A stretch of 64,000 bases of DNA. Source: Streptomyces sp. TLI_053. GTDB lineage: Bacteria > Actinomycetota > Actinomycetes > Streptomycetales > Streptomycetaceae. The translations under genes were made by a program, and so were the position numbers. Shown here one piece after another: positions 26,084 to 34,401 of the stretch. The stretch's first letter is position 1; each line of letters begins with the position of its first letter. A model generated the notes under the pieces. It saw only the letters and a program-made list of their open reading frames with translations, made no database searches and had not been told where the DNA came from. Location: positions 6,351,501-6,415,500 of the forward strand of contig NZ_LT629775.1 of assembly GCF_900105395.1 (NCBI RefSeq). Reading direction: 5' to 3'.

Positions 26084-27334
26084 TCAGACCACGCCGAGCG
26101 CGTACGCGGCGAAGAACGCCGCCGCCGCGCCGGCCGCCGCCTTGGCCGGCCGGGAGAGCGCCGTCCACGGGCCGTCGAACCGGCGGGTGAACCACCCGAT
26201 CCCGATCAGCGCCGCGCCGAACAGCGGCAGCAGCGCCAGCCGCAGCGCCACCCAGCCGAGCGAGTCCGGCGCCACCGTCAGTCCGGGCACCGCGCCGAAG
26301 GCGGCCGCGCCGGGCACCGCGACGGCGAGCATCGCGCTCTGGTGCCAGCAGAAGATCGTCATCGCGGACAGGTTGACCGCCACCACCGGCAGCCACAGCA
26401 GCGGACGCCCGGCCAGCAGCCGGCCGAGCCGGTCGCGCAGCAGCACCGCCGCGCCGCACTGGACCGAGGCCAGCGCCAGCACCAGCAGGGACGGCGGGTG
26501 CGAGTTGGTCCGGGCGGCGCCCGGGACCCCGACCATCGACGCCGGGTAGTGGAACACCAGCAGCAGCGTCGCGAACAGCGCCGCGCCCCCGCCCAGCAGC
26601 AGTCGCGCCGCCGGACGGCCCAGCCGGCCCCCGGCCCAGAGCACGCCCAGCTGGTAGCCGAACAGCCAGCCCGGCAGGATGTTCAGCAGCCCGACCCAGG
26701 ACGGCACCGCCTCCGCCCACGGCCCGTACCGCAGCAGGTCGACCGCGGCGACCGCGGCCAGCGGCAGGCCGGCGGACCAGCCGCCGAGCCGGCGGGCGGC
26801 GGCCGCGCAGAGCGGGGTGAGGGCGGTCAGCCCCAGGTAGACCGCGATGTACCAGAGCGGCTGCACCACCAGCGTCGATCCGGTCCGGACGGTGTCGGCG
26901 GGCACGCCGAGGCGCGGCAGCAGCGGGACCAGCAGGGCCCAGACGGCGGCCACCCCGAGCACCGGGCGGAGCAGTCGCACCGCCCGGCCGCGCAGCCAGC
27001 CGGCCGGGCCCGTGCCGCGGGCCCGGGCCCGTTCCAGCGAGCGGACCGCGGAGTACCCGCCGACCAGGAAGAACACTCCGAGCAGTTGCAGCCCCCAGCT
27101 GGCCGGGGCGAAGAAGCCGAGTGCGGGGGAGGACAGCGGGCTGGCGTTGTGCAGGGCGCCGTCGGCGGAGCGGGTGAAGCCGCCGAGCAGCCAGTGGCCG
27201 ACCGGGACGGCGAGCAGGGCGAGGGCGCGCAGGCCGTCGAGGGCGCGGTCGCGGCTCTCGGGGGTGCGGGCGTCCACCCGGCGGGCGGCGCGGTGCAGGG
27301 GGGCCAGTACGGGGGCCAGCGGGGAACCGGGCAT
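26084..27334 (-). CDS. Membrane acyltransferase family 3 (OafA/WecH-like)
   Basis: A 416-residue polytopic protein with about ten helices. The family 3 features are the N-terminal LDGLRALALLAVPVGHW containing the conserved His, and an Arg-rich loop RGRAVRLLRPVLG. Such enzymes move acyl groups across the membrane onto sugars or other surface molecules. The ATG is preceded by GGAG with eight-nt spacing. It lies between two secreted DUF1023 hydrolases on the same strand, 61 nt after the upstream one, suggesting an acylation/deacylation pair acting on the envelope (inference). Confidence 0.85.
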   Translation of the reverse strand: MPGSPLAPVLAPLHRAARRVDARTPESRDRALDGLRALALLAVPVGHWLLGGFTRSADGALHNASPLSSPALGFFAPASWGLQLLGVFFLVGGYSAVRSLERARARGTGPAGWLRGRAVRLLRPVLGVAAVWALLVPLLPRLGVPADTVRTGSTLVVQPLWYIAVYLGLTALTPLCAAAARRLGGWSAGLPLAAVAAVDLLRYGPWAEAVPSWVGLLNILPGWLFGYQLGVLWAGGRLGRPAARLLLGGGAALFATLLLVFHYPASMVGVPGAARTNSHPPSLLVLALASVQCGAAVLLRDRLGRLLAGRPLLWLPVVAVNLSAMTIFCWHQSAMLAVAVPGAAAFGAVPGLTVAPDSLGWVALRLALLPLFGAALIGIGWFTRRFDGPWTALSRPAKAAAGAAAAFFAAYALGVV

Positions 27335-27395
27335 GACGAGGTCTCCGTTCGCGGGGTGCGGCGCGGCGGTCGTGGAGCGGAAGGAAGGGGAGGGT

Positions 27396-28532
27396 TCAGC
27401 GGCCGAGGGCGAGCCCGGCGAAGGCGGCCAGCGAGGCCGTGCCCGGGGCGAAGTAGCCGCTGTGGCCGTGCGAGCCGGTGGACGGCAGCGGCCGGGCGCC
27501 GAAGGCCGGGTCGGTCGGGTCGGCGCCGTGGCCGAGGCCGAGCAGCCGGACGAACGGCACCCGGCCGATCCAGTCGGAGTCGTTGCGGGTGGTGGCCCAG
27601 AGCGGGACCCGCGGGTCGAGCTCGGCGGCCGAGTCGACGCCGAGGCCGGGTGAGCCGAGCACCACCACACCGGAGGTGAGGTCCGGGCCCGGCCTGGCCA
27701 GCCCGCAGACCACCGAGCCGTAGCTGTGGCAGAACACCGTGGGCGGGGCGTCCGGGCGGGTGCTGACGGCGAGTCCGTCCAGCAGCCGGGTCAGCCTCCC
27801 GGCGCCGGCCCGGGCCAGCCGCTCGGTGGCGGCGTCCGGGCCCGGCCCGAGCGGGGTGGTGTAGCCGGCCCAGGCGATCACCGCGGTCCGTCCACCGGTC
27901 GCCCCGTACAGGGCGCGGGCCATTCCGGCGGGGGTGCCGTAGGGGGCGCCGGCGCGGTCGAAGGTGCGCAGGTCGATGTCGGAGCCGGGGACCACCACGG
28001 CGACCCGTCCGGCGGTGGCGAGGTCGCCGGACACCTCGGCGACCAGGCCCCGGCCGCGCGGGTCGAAGGCCAGGAACCGGCGCGGACCGCCGGGCGCCGA
28101 TCCGTCGAGCAGGGTGCGGCAGCGCTCCGCGCGCTCCCGGGCGTCGGCGCGGTCCTGCGGGGTGAGTACCGGGTCGACGGCCCGGGCCGCGGCGCGGTCG
28201 CGTTCGGCGGCGATCGCCCGGGTGTTGGCCCGCAGCCGCAGCTCGACGGGCGCGCCGTCCAGGTTGCCGACCACCAGCGGATGGCGGACGGCCAGTTCCT
28301 CCCGGGCGGCGGGCGGCAGTCGGGCGAAGAAGGCGGCCACCTCGGCGGGGCGGGCGGTGGCCGGGTCGGGCAGCGGCAGGCCGAGGGTGGTGTCGGCGAG
28401 CCACTCGGTGCTGCCGGGCGGCGGCCCGGTCACCGCCCGCTCGCCGCCGGCGGCCCAGCCGCCCGCGCCCAGTGCCGCGACCAGTGCCAGCGTGGCGGCC
28501 GCCAGTGCGCGCCGGATCCGCTGCTTCCCCAT
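27396..28532 (-). CDS. Secreted DUF1023 alpha/beta hydrolase, copy 2
   Basis: The 378-residue paralogue of the hydrolase at 24618-25829 has a short signal-like N-terminus (GKQRIRRALAAATLALVAAL), the same FDPRGRGLV motif, VVVPGSDIDLRTFDRAG, the elbow CHSYGSVVCG and the closing GLGHGADPT...GSHGHSGYF. The ATG has GGGAGGG about eight nt upstream. It is the first gene of a probable operon running into the acyltransferase. Confidence 0.88.
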   Translation of the reverse strand: MGKQRIRRALAAATLALVAALGAGGWAAGGERAVTGPPPGSTEWLADTTLGLPLPDPATARPAEVAAFFARLPPAAREELAVRHPLVVGNLDGAPVELRLRANTRAIAAERDRAAARAVDPVLTPQDRADARERAERCRTLLDGSAPGGPRRFLAFDPRGRGLVAEVSGDLATAGRVAVVVPGSDIDLRTFDRAGAPYGTPAGMARALYGATGGRTAVIAWAGYTTPLGPGPDAATERLARAGAGRLTRLLDGLAVSTRPDAPPTVFCHSYGSVVCGLARPGPDLTSGVVVLGSPGLGVDSAAELDPRVPLWATTRNDSDWIGRVPFVRLLGLGHGADPTDPAFGARPLPSTGSHGHSGYFAPGTASLAAFAGLALGR

Positions 28533-28691
28533 GTCCGTTCCCTCCCGGGCCGTTTCGGCTTCGACAGGAGGGGACGGTAGGAGCGGGGCGGCCCCGCGGA
28601 CGTCACACCGCGGGGCCAACTCCCCTGTGCTACCCGGGTATCAGGAGGTTCTCCCCCGGGGGAGAACCCCACCGCGGGCCGGGGGGAGGCG

Positions 28692-29366
28692 TCATTGCCC
28701 GGGGGTCACCAGGCCGGACTCGTAGGCGAGCACCACGGCCTGGGCGCGGTCGCGCAGGTCCAGCTTGGCCAGGATCCGGCCGATGTGGGTCTTCACGGTC
28801 TGCTCGGCGAGGACCAGCCCGGCGGCGATCTCCTGGTTGGAAAGGCCCCGGGCGATCAGCTCCAGCACCTCGGTCTCCCGCGGTGTCAGGCCGTTGAGCC
28901 GCAGCTTCGGGTCCCGGCGCCGGGCCGGCCGGGTGCGGGCGAAGTCCTCGATCAGCCGGCGGGTCACCGAGGGTGCGAGCAACGCCTCGCCGGCCGCCAC
29001 CACCCGGACGGCGGCGATGAGGTCGGCCGGCGGAGCGTCCTTGAGCAGGAAGCCGCTGGCGCCGGCCCGCAGCGCCTCGTAGACGTAGTCGTCGACGTCG
29101 AAGGTGGTGAGCATCAGCACCTTGGGGCGGTGGGCGCCGGGCACCGCCGGGTCCAGCAGTCGCCGGGCGGCCTCCAGGCCGTCCATGACCGGCATCCGGA
29201 CGTCCATCAGCACGACGTCCGGGTGGGTGCGGCCGGTCACCTCCAGGGCCTGGGCGCCGTCCGCCGCGTCCCCCACCACGTCGATGTCGCTCTGCGCGCC
29301 CAGCAGGGCGGCGAATCCGGCCCGTACCATCGCCTGGTCGTCGACGATGATCACGCGGATGGTCAT
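28692..29366 (-). CDS. NarL/LuxR-type response regulator
   Basis: The 224-residue regulator has a receiver domain with IIVDDQAMVR, phospho-acceptor Asp in VVLMDVRMPVMDG and Lys in FLLKDAPP, plus a LuxR HTH with LTPRETEVLELIARGLSNQEI and LAEQTVKTHIGRIL. It follows its kinase with a 22-nt gap. The target is unknown; the nearest candidates are the DUF1023/acyltransferase genes downstream on the same strand. Confidence 0.93.
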   Translation of the reverse strand: MTIRVIIVDDQAMVRAGFAALLGAQSDIDVVGDAADGAQALEVTGRTHPDVVLMDVRMPVMDGLEAARRLLDPAVPGAHRPKVLMLTTFDVDDYVYEALRAGASGFLLKDAPPADLIAAVRVVAAGEALLAPSVTRRLIEDFARTRPARRRDPKLRLNGLTPRETEVLELIARGLSNQEIAAGLVLAEQTVKTHIGRILAKLDLRDRAQAVVLAYESGLVTPGQ

Positions 29367-29388
29367 ACGGTGCTCTCCCCGGGGCGCG

Positions 29389-30753
29389 CTACGGCCCGGC
29401 CGGCGTCCCGTCCGGATCGGGGGACGCGGTGCCGCTCGGCCGGCTGTCCTGCGACCGAGTATCCGTCAGACCGTCGACGGGCAGCACGGCGGCCACCCGG
29501 AACCCGCCGTCGGCCAGCGGGCCGGTGTCCAGCCGCCCGCCCAGCAGCCGGACCCGTTCCCGCATGCCGACCAGCCCGTGGCCGGTGCCCTCGGCCGAAC
29601 CCTCCAGCGACCCGGTGCGCTCGGGCGGGGCCGCGTTGACCACGGTGACCAGCAGGGACCCCTCGTCGACGGTCAGCGAGACCCAGGCCCTGGCGCCCGG
29701 GGCGTGCCGGACCACGTTGGCCAGCGCCTCCTGGACGATCCGGTGGACGGAGAGGCCGACGGCCGGCGGCAGCGCGTCGTCCGTCAGCCCCGGGTCGACG
29801 GCGAGTTCGGCCGCCACCCCGGCCCGGCGCACCGTGTCGACCAGCTGGGCCAGTTGGCCGATGCCCGGCTGGGGCGCCGTCTCGGCGCCGGAGTCCTCGC
29901 TGCGCAGCACGCCGAGCAGCCGCCGCATCTCGGTCAGCGACTCGCGGGCCGTTCCGGCGATCGCGGTGAACTCCTCCGCCGCCTCGTCCGGGACCCCGGC
30001 GATCCGGTACGGCGCGCTGGCCGCCTGCACGGCGATCACCGACATGTGGTGGGCGACCACGTCGTGCAGCTCGCGGGCGATTCGGGCGCGTTCCTCCAGC
30101 AGGGTGCGGCGCTCGCGCTCGGCCTCGCTGATGTGCTCCTGCTCCGCGAGCCGCCGGGCGGCCTCGGCACGTTCGCGCAGTGCCCCGCCGAGGACCAGGA
30201 CGGCGCCGGCCAGGGCGGTGGCGAGCAGGTTGTTGTCGCCGCCGAACCGGTCGGTGAAGCCGAGGAAGGACATCGTCAGGCCGGCCGCCGCGGTGGTGAG
30301 CCAGACCGCGACCAGCGTCCGGCGGGGCTCGCGCAGCGCCAGCGTCAGCATCAGCAGGAGGTAGCCGACCAGGACGGGAGGCGGCCACGGCCAGGGGCCG
30401 GTGGGGCCGGTGCCGACGACGAGGACCGCCAGCGCGGTCAGCAGGTCGGCGCCGCCGATCATCCACCAGGCGGGCAGCGGCCGGGTGACGGCGAGCAGCA
30501 GCGGCACCGACTGGGCGACCGAGAGGGCGGCGGCCAGGCCGCCGGAGATCCCGTAGTCGTTGCTGAGCACGTTGATCCCGCTGGGCAGCAGCGAGGCGAT
30601 CGCGGCCACGGCGGCGAGCTGGGGGAGGCGGCGGACCCAGGGGCGCGCGGCGTGGCCGAGCAGCGGGGTGTGGTCCGCGGAGGGGCGGGTCAGCGGGGCG
30701 AGCAGCGCGCGCACCGGACCGGTCGGGGCGGGCCCGGGGGACGGCTCGATCAT
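29389..30753 (-). CDS. Membrane sensor histidine kinase (HisKA_3)
   Basis: A 454-residue kinase with five or six helices in the first ~180 residues, a coiled-coil linker (EHISEAERERRTLLEE), the HisKA_3 site RIARELHDVVAHHMSV (His about 225) and an HATPase region with RIVQEALANVVRHAPG and GHGLVGMRERVRLLGG. The sequence resembles DesK-like or liaS-like kinases that sense the membrane. It is transcribed with the downstream response regulator. Confidence 0.92.
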   Translation of the reverse strand: MIEPSPGPAPTGPVRALLAPLTRPSADHTPLLGHAARPWVRRLPQLAAVAAIASLLPSGINVLSNDYGISGGLAAALSVAQSVPLLLAVTRPLPAWWMIGGADLLTALAVLVVGTGPTGPWPWPPPVLVGYLLLMLTLALREPRRTLVAVWLTTAAAGLTMSFLGFTDRFGGDNNLLATALAGAVLVLGGALRERAEAARRLAEQEHISEAERERRTLLEERARIARELHDVVAHHMSVIAVQAASAPYRIAGVPDEAAEEFTAIAGTARESLTEMRRLLGVLRSEDSGAETAPQPGIGQLAQLVDTVRRAGVAAELAVDPGLTDDALPPAVGLSVHRIVQEALANVVRHAPGARAWVSLTVDEGSLLVTVVNAAPPERTGSLEGSAEGTGHGLVGMRERVRLLGGRLDTGPLADGGFRVAAVLPVDGLTDTRSQDSRPSGTASPDPDGTPAGP

Positions 30754-30842
30754 CCGGTCAGCCTAGGGCGGGCCGGGGCGCCGGGCGTCCCCCCGAGGTC
30801 CCGGGTCCCGCGTAGTACCCCGGTAGGGGGTGGGCGGGCGGC

Positions 30843-31505
30843 TCAGGAGCGCCAGTCGCCGACCAGGGCCGGGCCGAGCTGGTCCAGGTGGCGGTCGATC
30901 AGCGCGACCATGCCCTCCGGTCCGATGTCCTCCTGGTCGGCGGTCCAGGACAGGTGGGCGGCGCGCAGCACGGCGCCGAACGCGGCCGCGAGGACGGCGG
31001 GCCGGAGGTCCTCGGCCGGGTCGAGGCCCTCGCGCTCGGCGAGCACCCGGATCACCACGCGCTCCTGCTCGGCGACCCGGCGCAGGTGGGCGGCGAGCAG
31101 GGTGGGGGTGTCCTCGATCATCCGGATGAGCTCCAGCGCGGCGGTCACCGAGCACGGTCCGGTGGGGTGGGCGGAGCCGCGCTCGCGCCAGGAGCCGACG
31201 ATCGCGGCCCGCAGCGCCCGGAGCGGGCCCTCCTCGGCGGGGCGGGCCCGCAGCAGTTCGATGAAGTGGTCCTCGGCCTCGGCGAGGACGGCGAGGGCGA
31301 CCTCGTCCTTGTTGGCGAAGTAGCGGAAGAAGGTGCGCTGCGAGACGTCGACCGCGGCGGCGATCTCGTCGACGGTGGTGCTGGCGAAGCCCTGCCCGAG
31401 GAACAGCCGGTGCGCGGCCTCGATGAGGGCGTCCCGGGTGCGCTGCTTCTTCCGCGCGCGGAGCCCGGGCTCCGGGGCGGCGGGAGGAGCGGGCTGAGCG
31501 GCCAT
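30843..31505 (-). CDS. TetR-family repressor
   Basis: A 220-residue regulator with N-terminal TetR HTH (RDALIEAAHRLFLGQGFAST...VDVSQRTFFRYFANKDEV) and a C-terminal ligand domain (TetR_C_17-like, ARPAEEGPLRALRAAI). It is divergent from a DHA2 efflux pump with a palindrome in between, the standard layout for a repressor whose ligand is also the pump's substrate. Confidence 0.92.
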   Translation of the reverse strand: MAAQPAPPAAPEPGLRARKKQRTRDALIEAAHRLFLGQGFASTTVDEIAAAVDVSQRTFFRYFANKDEVALAVLAEAEDHFIELLRARPAEEGPLRALRAAIVGSWRERGSAHPTGPCSVTAALELIRMIEDTPTLLAAHLRRVAEQERVVIRVLAEREGLDPAEDLRPAVLAAAFGAVLRAAHLSWTADQEDIGPEGMVALIDRHLDQLGPALVGDWRS

Positions 31506-31616
31506 GGCGGGCGCCTTCCGGAGGGGTGGTTCGGCTGGGTGATTCGGCTGGTGTTCCGGAGGCTACTGTAGCCCTCTGACAAATGGCAGGCAGTGGCAGA
31601 AGACAGTGTTTGCCGA

Positions 31617-31633
31617 ATGTCAGCTGCTGACAT
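31617..31633. promoter_or_regulatory. Probable TetR operator ATGTCAGC-T-GCTGACAT
   Basis: A perfect 17-bp palindrome (8-nt arms around one T) lies in the gap between the divergent TetR and MFS genes, followed by AATCTG. A further TCTGACAAATGGCAG...GGCAGAAGACAG near 31575-31605 may hold a second, weaker site. Placement and symmetry fit a TetR dimer site. Confidence 0.65.
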
Positions 31634-31733
31634 AATCTGCCGGAGTGGCGCCCGTCGGGCCGGGTACTCGTGGGGACGGGTGGGCCGGGGCGCCACGACC
31701 ACGTCCGTCCGCAGTCAGCCCCGGAGGGCCCAG

Positions 31734-33338
31734 ATGAGTCAGTCCCTCACCAAGAGCGCCGAGGCGGACACGCCGCCGTCCGGCACTTCACCGGGTGGGA
31801 GGAGCCTCCAGGGACACCCCTGGCTGACCCTGCTCACCGTCGCCGTCGGCGTGATGATGGTCGCCCTGGACGGGACGATCGTCGCCATCGCCAACCCGGT
31901 GATCCAGGCCGACCTCAACGCCGCGCCCTCCGAGATCCAGTGGGTGACCAGCGGTTATCTGCTGGCCCTCGCGGTCTTCCTGATCACGGCCGGCAAGATC
32001 GGTGACCGGTTCGGCCACAAGAGCACCTTCCTGGTCGGCGCGGTCGGTTTCGCCGCCACCTCGGCCGCGATCGGCTTCGCCGGCAACATCCAGACCGTGA
32101 TCGCCTGCCGCGTGCTCCAGGGCCTGTTCGGCGCGCTGCTCCAGCCGGCCGCGCTCGGCCTGCTCCGCGGGGCCTTCCCGGCCGAGAAGCTCAACATGGC
32201 GATCGGCATCTGGGGCGGCGTGATCGGCGCCTCGACCGCGGCCGGCCCGATCGTCGGCGGCCTGCTGGTCGAGCACGTCAACTGGGAGTCGGTGTTCTTC
32301 ATCAACATCCCGGTCGGCCTGCTGGCGCTCGGCCTCGGCCTGTGGATCCTCAAGGACGTGCGGGCCGAGAACGCCGCCAGGTCCTTCGACATCCCGGGCA
32401 TCGTGCTGCTCTCGGTGGCGATGTTCGCGCTGGTCTTCGGCATCATCAAGGCCCCCGAGTGGGGCTGGGGCGACGCCTCCACGCTGCTCCTGCTGGGCGG
32501 CGCGGTGGTGCTGATGGTGCTCTTCGCGCTCTGGCAGGGCAAGGCCCGCGAGCCGCTGATCCCGCTCGCGCTGTTCCGCTCGGTGCCGCTGTCGGCGGGC
32601 GTCCTGCTGATGGCCCTGATGGCCTTCGCCTTCTTCGGCGCGATCTTCTTCGTGACTTTCTACCTGCAGAACGTGCACGCCATGACGCCGGTCCAGGCGG
32701 GCGTCCACCTGCTGCCGATGACCGGCATGATGATCATCGGCTCGCCGGTGGCGGGTATCGCGATCGGCAAGCTGGGCCCGCGGATCCCGATCGTGGCCGG
32801 CATGCTGATCACCACCGCCGCGATGTTCGGCATGTCCACCCTGGACTCCGGGTCGGGCAACGGCGTGATGGCGCTCTGGTTCGTGCTGATGGGCCTGGGT
32901 ATCAGCCCGGTCATGGTCGGCGCCACCGAGGTCATCGTCGGAAACGCCCCGCTGGAGCTGTCCGGTGTCGCCGGCGGCCTCCAGCAGGCCGCGATGCAGG
33001 TCGGCGGCAGCCTCGGCACCGCCGTGCTGGGCGCGCTGATGGCCGCCAAGGTCACCGACGTGCTGCCCGGCAACTGGGCGAAGGCCGGGCTGCCCCCGGT
33101 CGAGCCGGCCCAGGCCGAGGGACTCAACCAGGCCGCCCAGCTCGGCTTCGCCCCGCCCGCCCCGGCCGGGACCCCGCAGCAGGTGGTCGACGCGATGGCC
33201 GGCGCCGTCCACGACTCCTTCGTCAGCGGCATGTCACTGGCGTTCGCGGTCGCCTCGGTGGTCGCCTTCGCCGCCGCCGTGCTCGGACTGCTGACCCGCC
33301 GCGGCACCACCGAGGCCGGGCCCGCCGTCCACATCTGA
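31734..33338 (+). CDS. MFS efflux transporter, DHA2 (EmrB/QacA) family
   Basis: A 534-residue transporter with about 14 predicted helices, the length and count of DHA2 drug:H+ antiporters. The motif C region (GIWGGVIGASTAAGPIVGGLL) and motif A-like GKIGDRFGHKSTFL are present, and helix 1 carries the Asp of MMVALDGTIVAIANP. GGAGGG precedes the ATG by seven nt. It is predicted to export a hydrophobic drug and to be repressed by the divergent TetR protein. Confidence 0.92.
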   Translation: MSQSLTKSAEADTPPSGTSPGGRSLQGHPWLTLLTVAVGVMMVALDGTIVAIANPVIQADLNAAPSEIQWVTSGYLLALAVFLITAGKIGDRFGHKSTFLVGAVGFAATSAAIGFAGNIQTVIACRVLQGLFGALLQPAALGLLRGAFPAEKLNMAIGIWGGVIGASTAAGPIVGGLLVEHVNWESVFFINIPVGLLALGLGLWILKDVRAENAARSFDIPGIVLLSVAMFALVFGIIKAPEWGWGDASTLLLLGGAVVLMVLFALWQGKAREPLIPLALFRSVPLSAGVLLMALMAFAFFGAIFFVTFYLQNVHAMTPVQAGVHLLPMTGMMIIGSPVAGIAIGKLGPRIPIVAGMLITTAAMFGMSTLDSGSGNGVMALWFVLMGLGISPVMVGATEVIVGNAPLELSGVAGGLQQAAMQVGGSLGTAVLGALMAAKVTDVLPGNWAKAGLPPVEPAQAEGLNQAAQLGFAPPAPAGTPQQVVDAMAGAVHDSFVSGMSLAFAVASVVAFAAAVLGLLTRRGTTEAGPAVHI

Positions 33339-33360
33339 GCAGCCCCGCCCCCGCCGGGCG

Positions 33361-33394
33361 CCGGCCCCGGACCGTTCCCACGGTCCGGGGCCGG
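33361..33394 (+). terminator. Terminator after the MFS gene
   Basis: Perfect 15-nt arms CCGGCCCCGGACCGT and ACGGTCCGGGGCCGG enclose TCCC, 22 nt past the MFS stop. It is followed by short GGGCCGGTGGC-type repeats (33390-33455). Confidence 0.8.
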
Positions 33395-33467
33395 TGGCGT
33401 TCCGGGGCCGGTGGCCTACCGGGTCGGGGCCCGTGGCCTTCCGGGTCGGGGGAGCGGCCGTGCGGCG

Positions 33468-34247
33468 TCAGGAGGTGGGGCAGTCCAGCGTCGGGTCGGT
33501 CTCGGCGGCGGCCCAGCAGGCCTCGGCCCGCCGCCAGTACTCCTCCTCGGAGAGGGTGGCGGACGGGCTGGGCGCGGGCAGCACCTGGCTGGGGCCGAAA
33601 TGGCCGCCGCCCCCGCCGCTGCCACCGGCCGGCGGGGCGGTCGGCGGCCGGGTCGGGGCGGGGACCGTGGTGGCGGCCCCGGCGTCACCGGTTCCGGCGG
33701 CGGTTCCGGCGGTGCTTCCCGCGGTCGGCGGGGCGGTGGTCGCGGGCGGGCGGGTGGACGGCGCGGACGGCGCGGTGGCCGGGGCGGTCGGCCCGGACCG
33801 GTCCGGGGACTGCGCCGACGGCGGTGCCGACGCGGCCGGGCCGGAGCTTCCCGCCGGGACCTCGGCGGCGACCAGCCCGAGCGCCGGCGGCCCGGCCGGG
33901 GTGCCGGGGGCGGCGGGAGTGCCCGGAGAGCCGGGAGAGGACGCGGCCGGTCCGGCGCCGTCCGGGGCGGTCCGCGGCGCGGCCGGGTCGGTCGCGGTCG
34001 CCTCGGGACCCGCCGGTCCGCCGGGAGCGGCGGACCCGGAGGGCTCGGCCGGTCCGGGCACGGTTCCCGGCGCCGCCGGCACCGGTACCGGCACCAGTTC
34101 GACCACGGCCCGGTCCGAGGCGGCCGGCAGGGCCACCGACGGCCCGCCGATCTCCTCCGGCGCGGGCAGCAGCTGGGACAGCAGTGCGCCGGTCGTCACT
34201 CCGACCAGCAACGCCAGGGGGAAGGCCCCCGTCCTCGGTGCGCGCAC
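33468..34247 (-). CDS. Pro/Ala/Gly-rich membrane-anchored protein of unknown function
   Basis: The 259-residue product begins with a signal anchor (RTGAFPLALLVGVTTGALLSQLL, residues about 5-27), followed by ~190 residues of Pro/Ala/Thr/Ser low complexity. It ends in a short distinct domain of about 30 residues (SEEEYWRRAEACWAAAETDP) with two Cys residues. It may act as a wall-spanning spacer that presents this C-terminal tip; this is inferred from composition. The GTG start at 34247 is the first before the anchor. Third-position GC bias favours this frame over the opposite-strand ORFs. Confidence 0.6.
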   Translation of the reverse strand: MRAPRTGAFPLALLVGVTTGALLSQLLPAPEEIGGPSVALPAASDRAVVELVPVPVPAAPGTVPGPAEPSGSAAPGGPAGPEATATDPAAPRTAPDGAGPAASSPGSPGTPAAPGTPAGPPALGLVAAEVPAGSSGPAASAPPSAQSPDRSGPTAPATAPSAPSTRPPATTAPPTAGSTAGTAAGTGDAGAATTVPAPTRPPTAPPAGGSGGGGGHFGPSQVLPAPSPSATLSEEEYWRRAEACWAAAETDPTLDCPTS

Positions 34248-34340
34248 GGTACCCGGCCCCCTCCCCTCGCCCCCTCGGGGACACCTTAAGGGTGACTCTC
34301 GGGAAGGTTAAGAGGCAGCCGGAGCGCTCCGGGGAACGGC

Positions 34341-34383
34341 GAGGGGCCGGTCCCCCCGCACACGGCGGGGGGACCGGCCCCTC
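34341..34383 (-). terminator. aceE terminator
   Basis: Perfect 18-nt arms (34341-34358 and 34366-34383) enclose a seven-nt loop CACACGG, 19 nt past the aceE stop codon on the minus strand. Highly stable and symmetric, it could act on both strands. Confidence 0.85.
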
Positions 34384-34401
34384 AGGGGATCAGCGGGGCG
34401 C

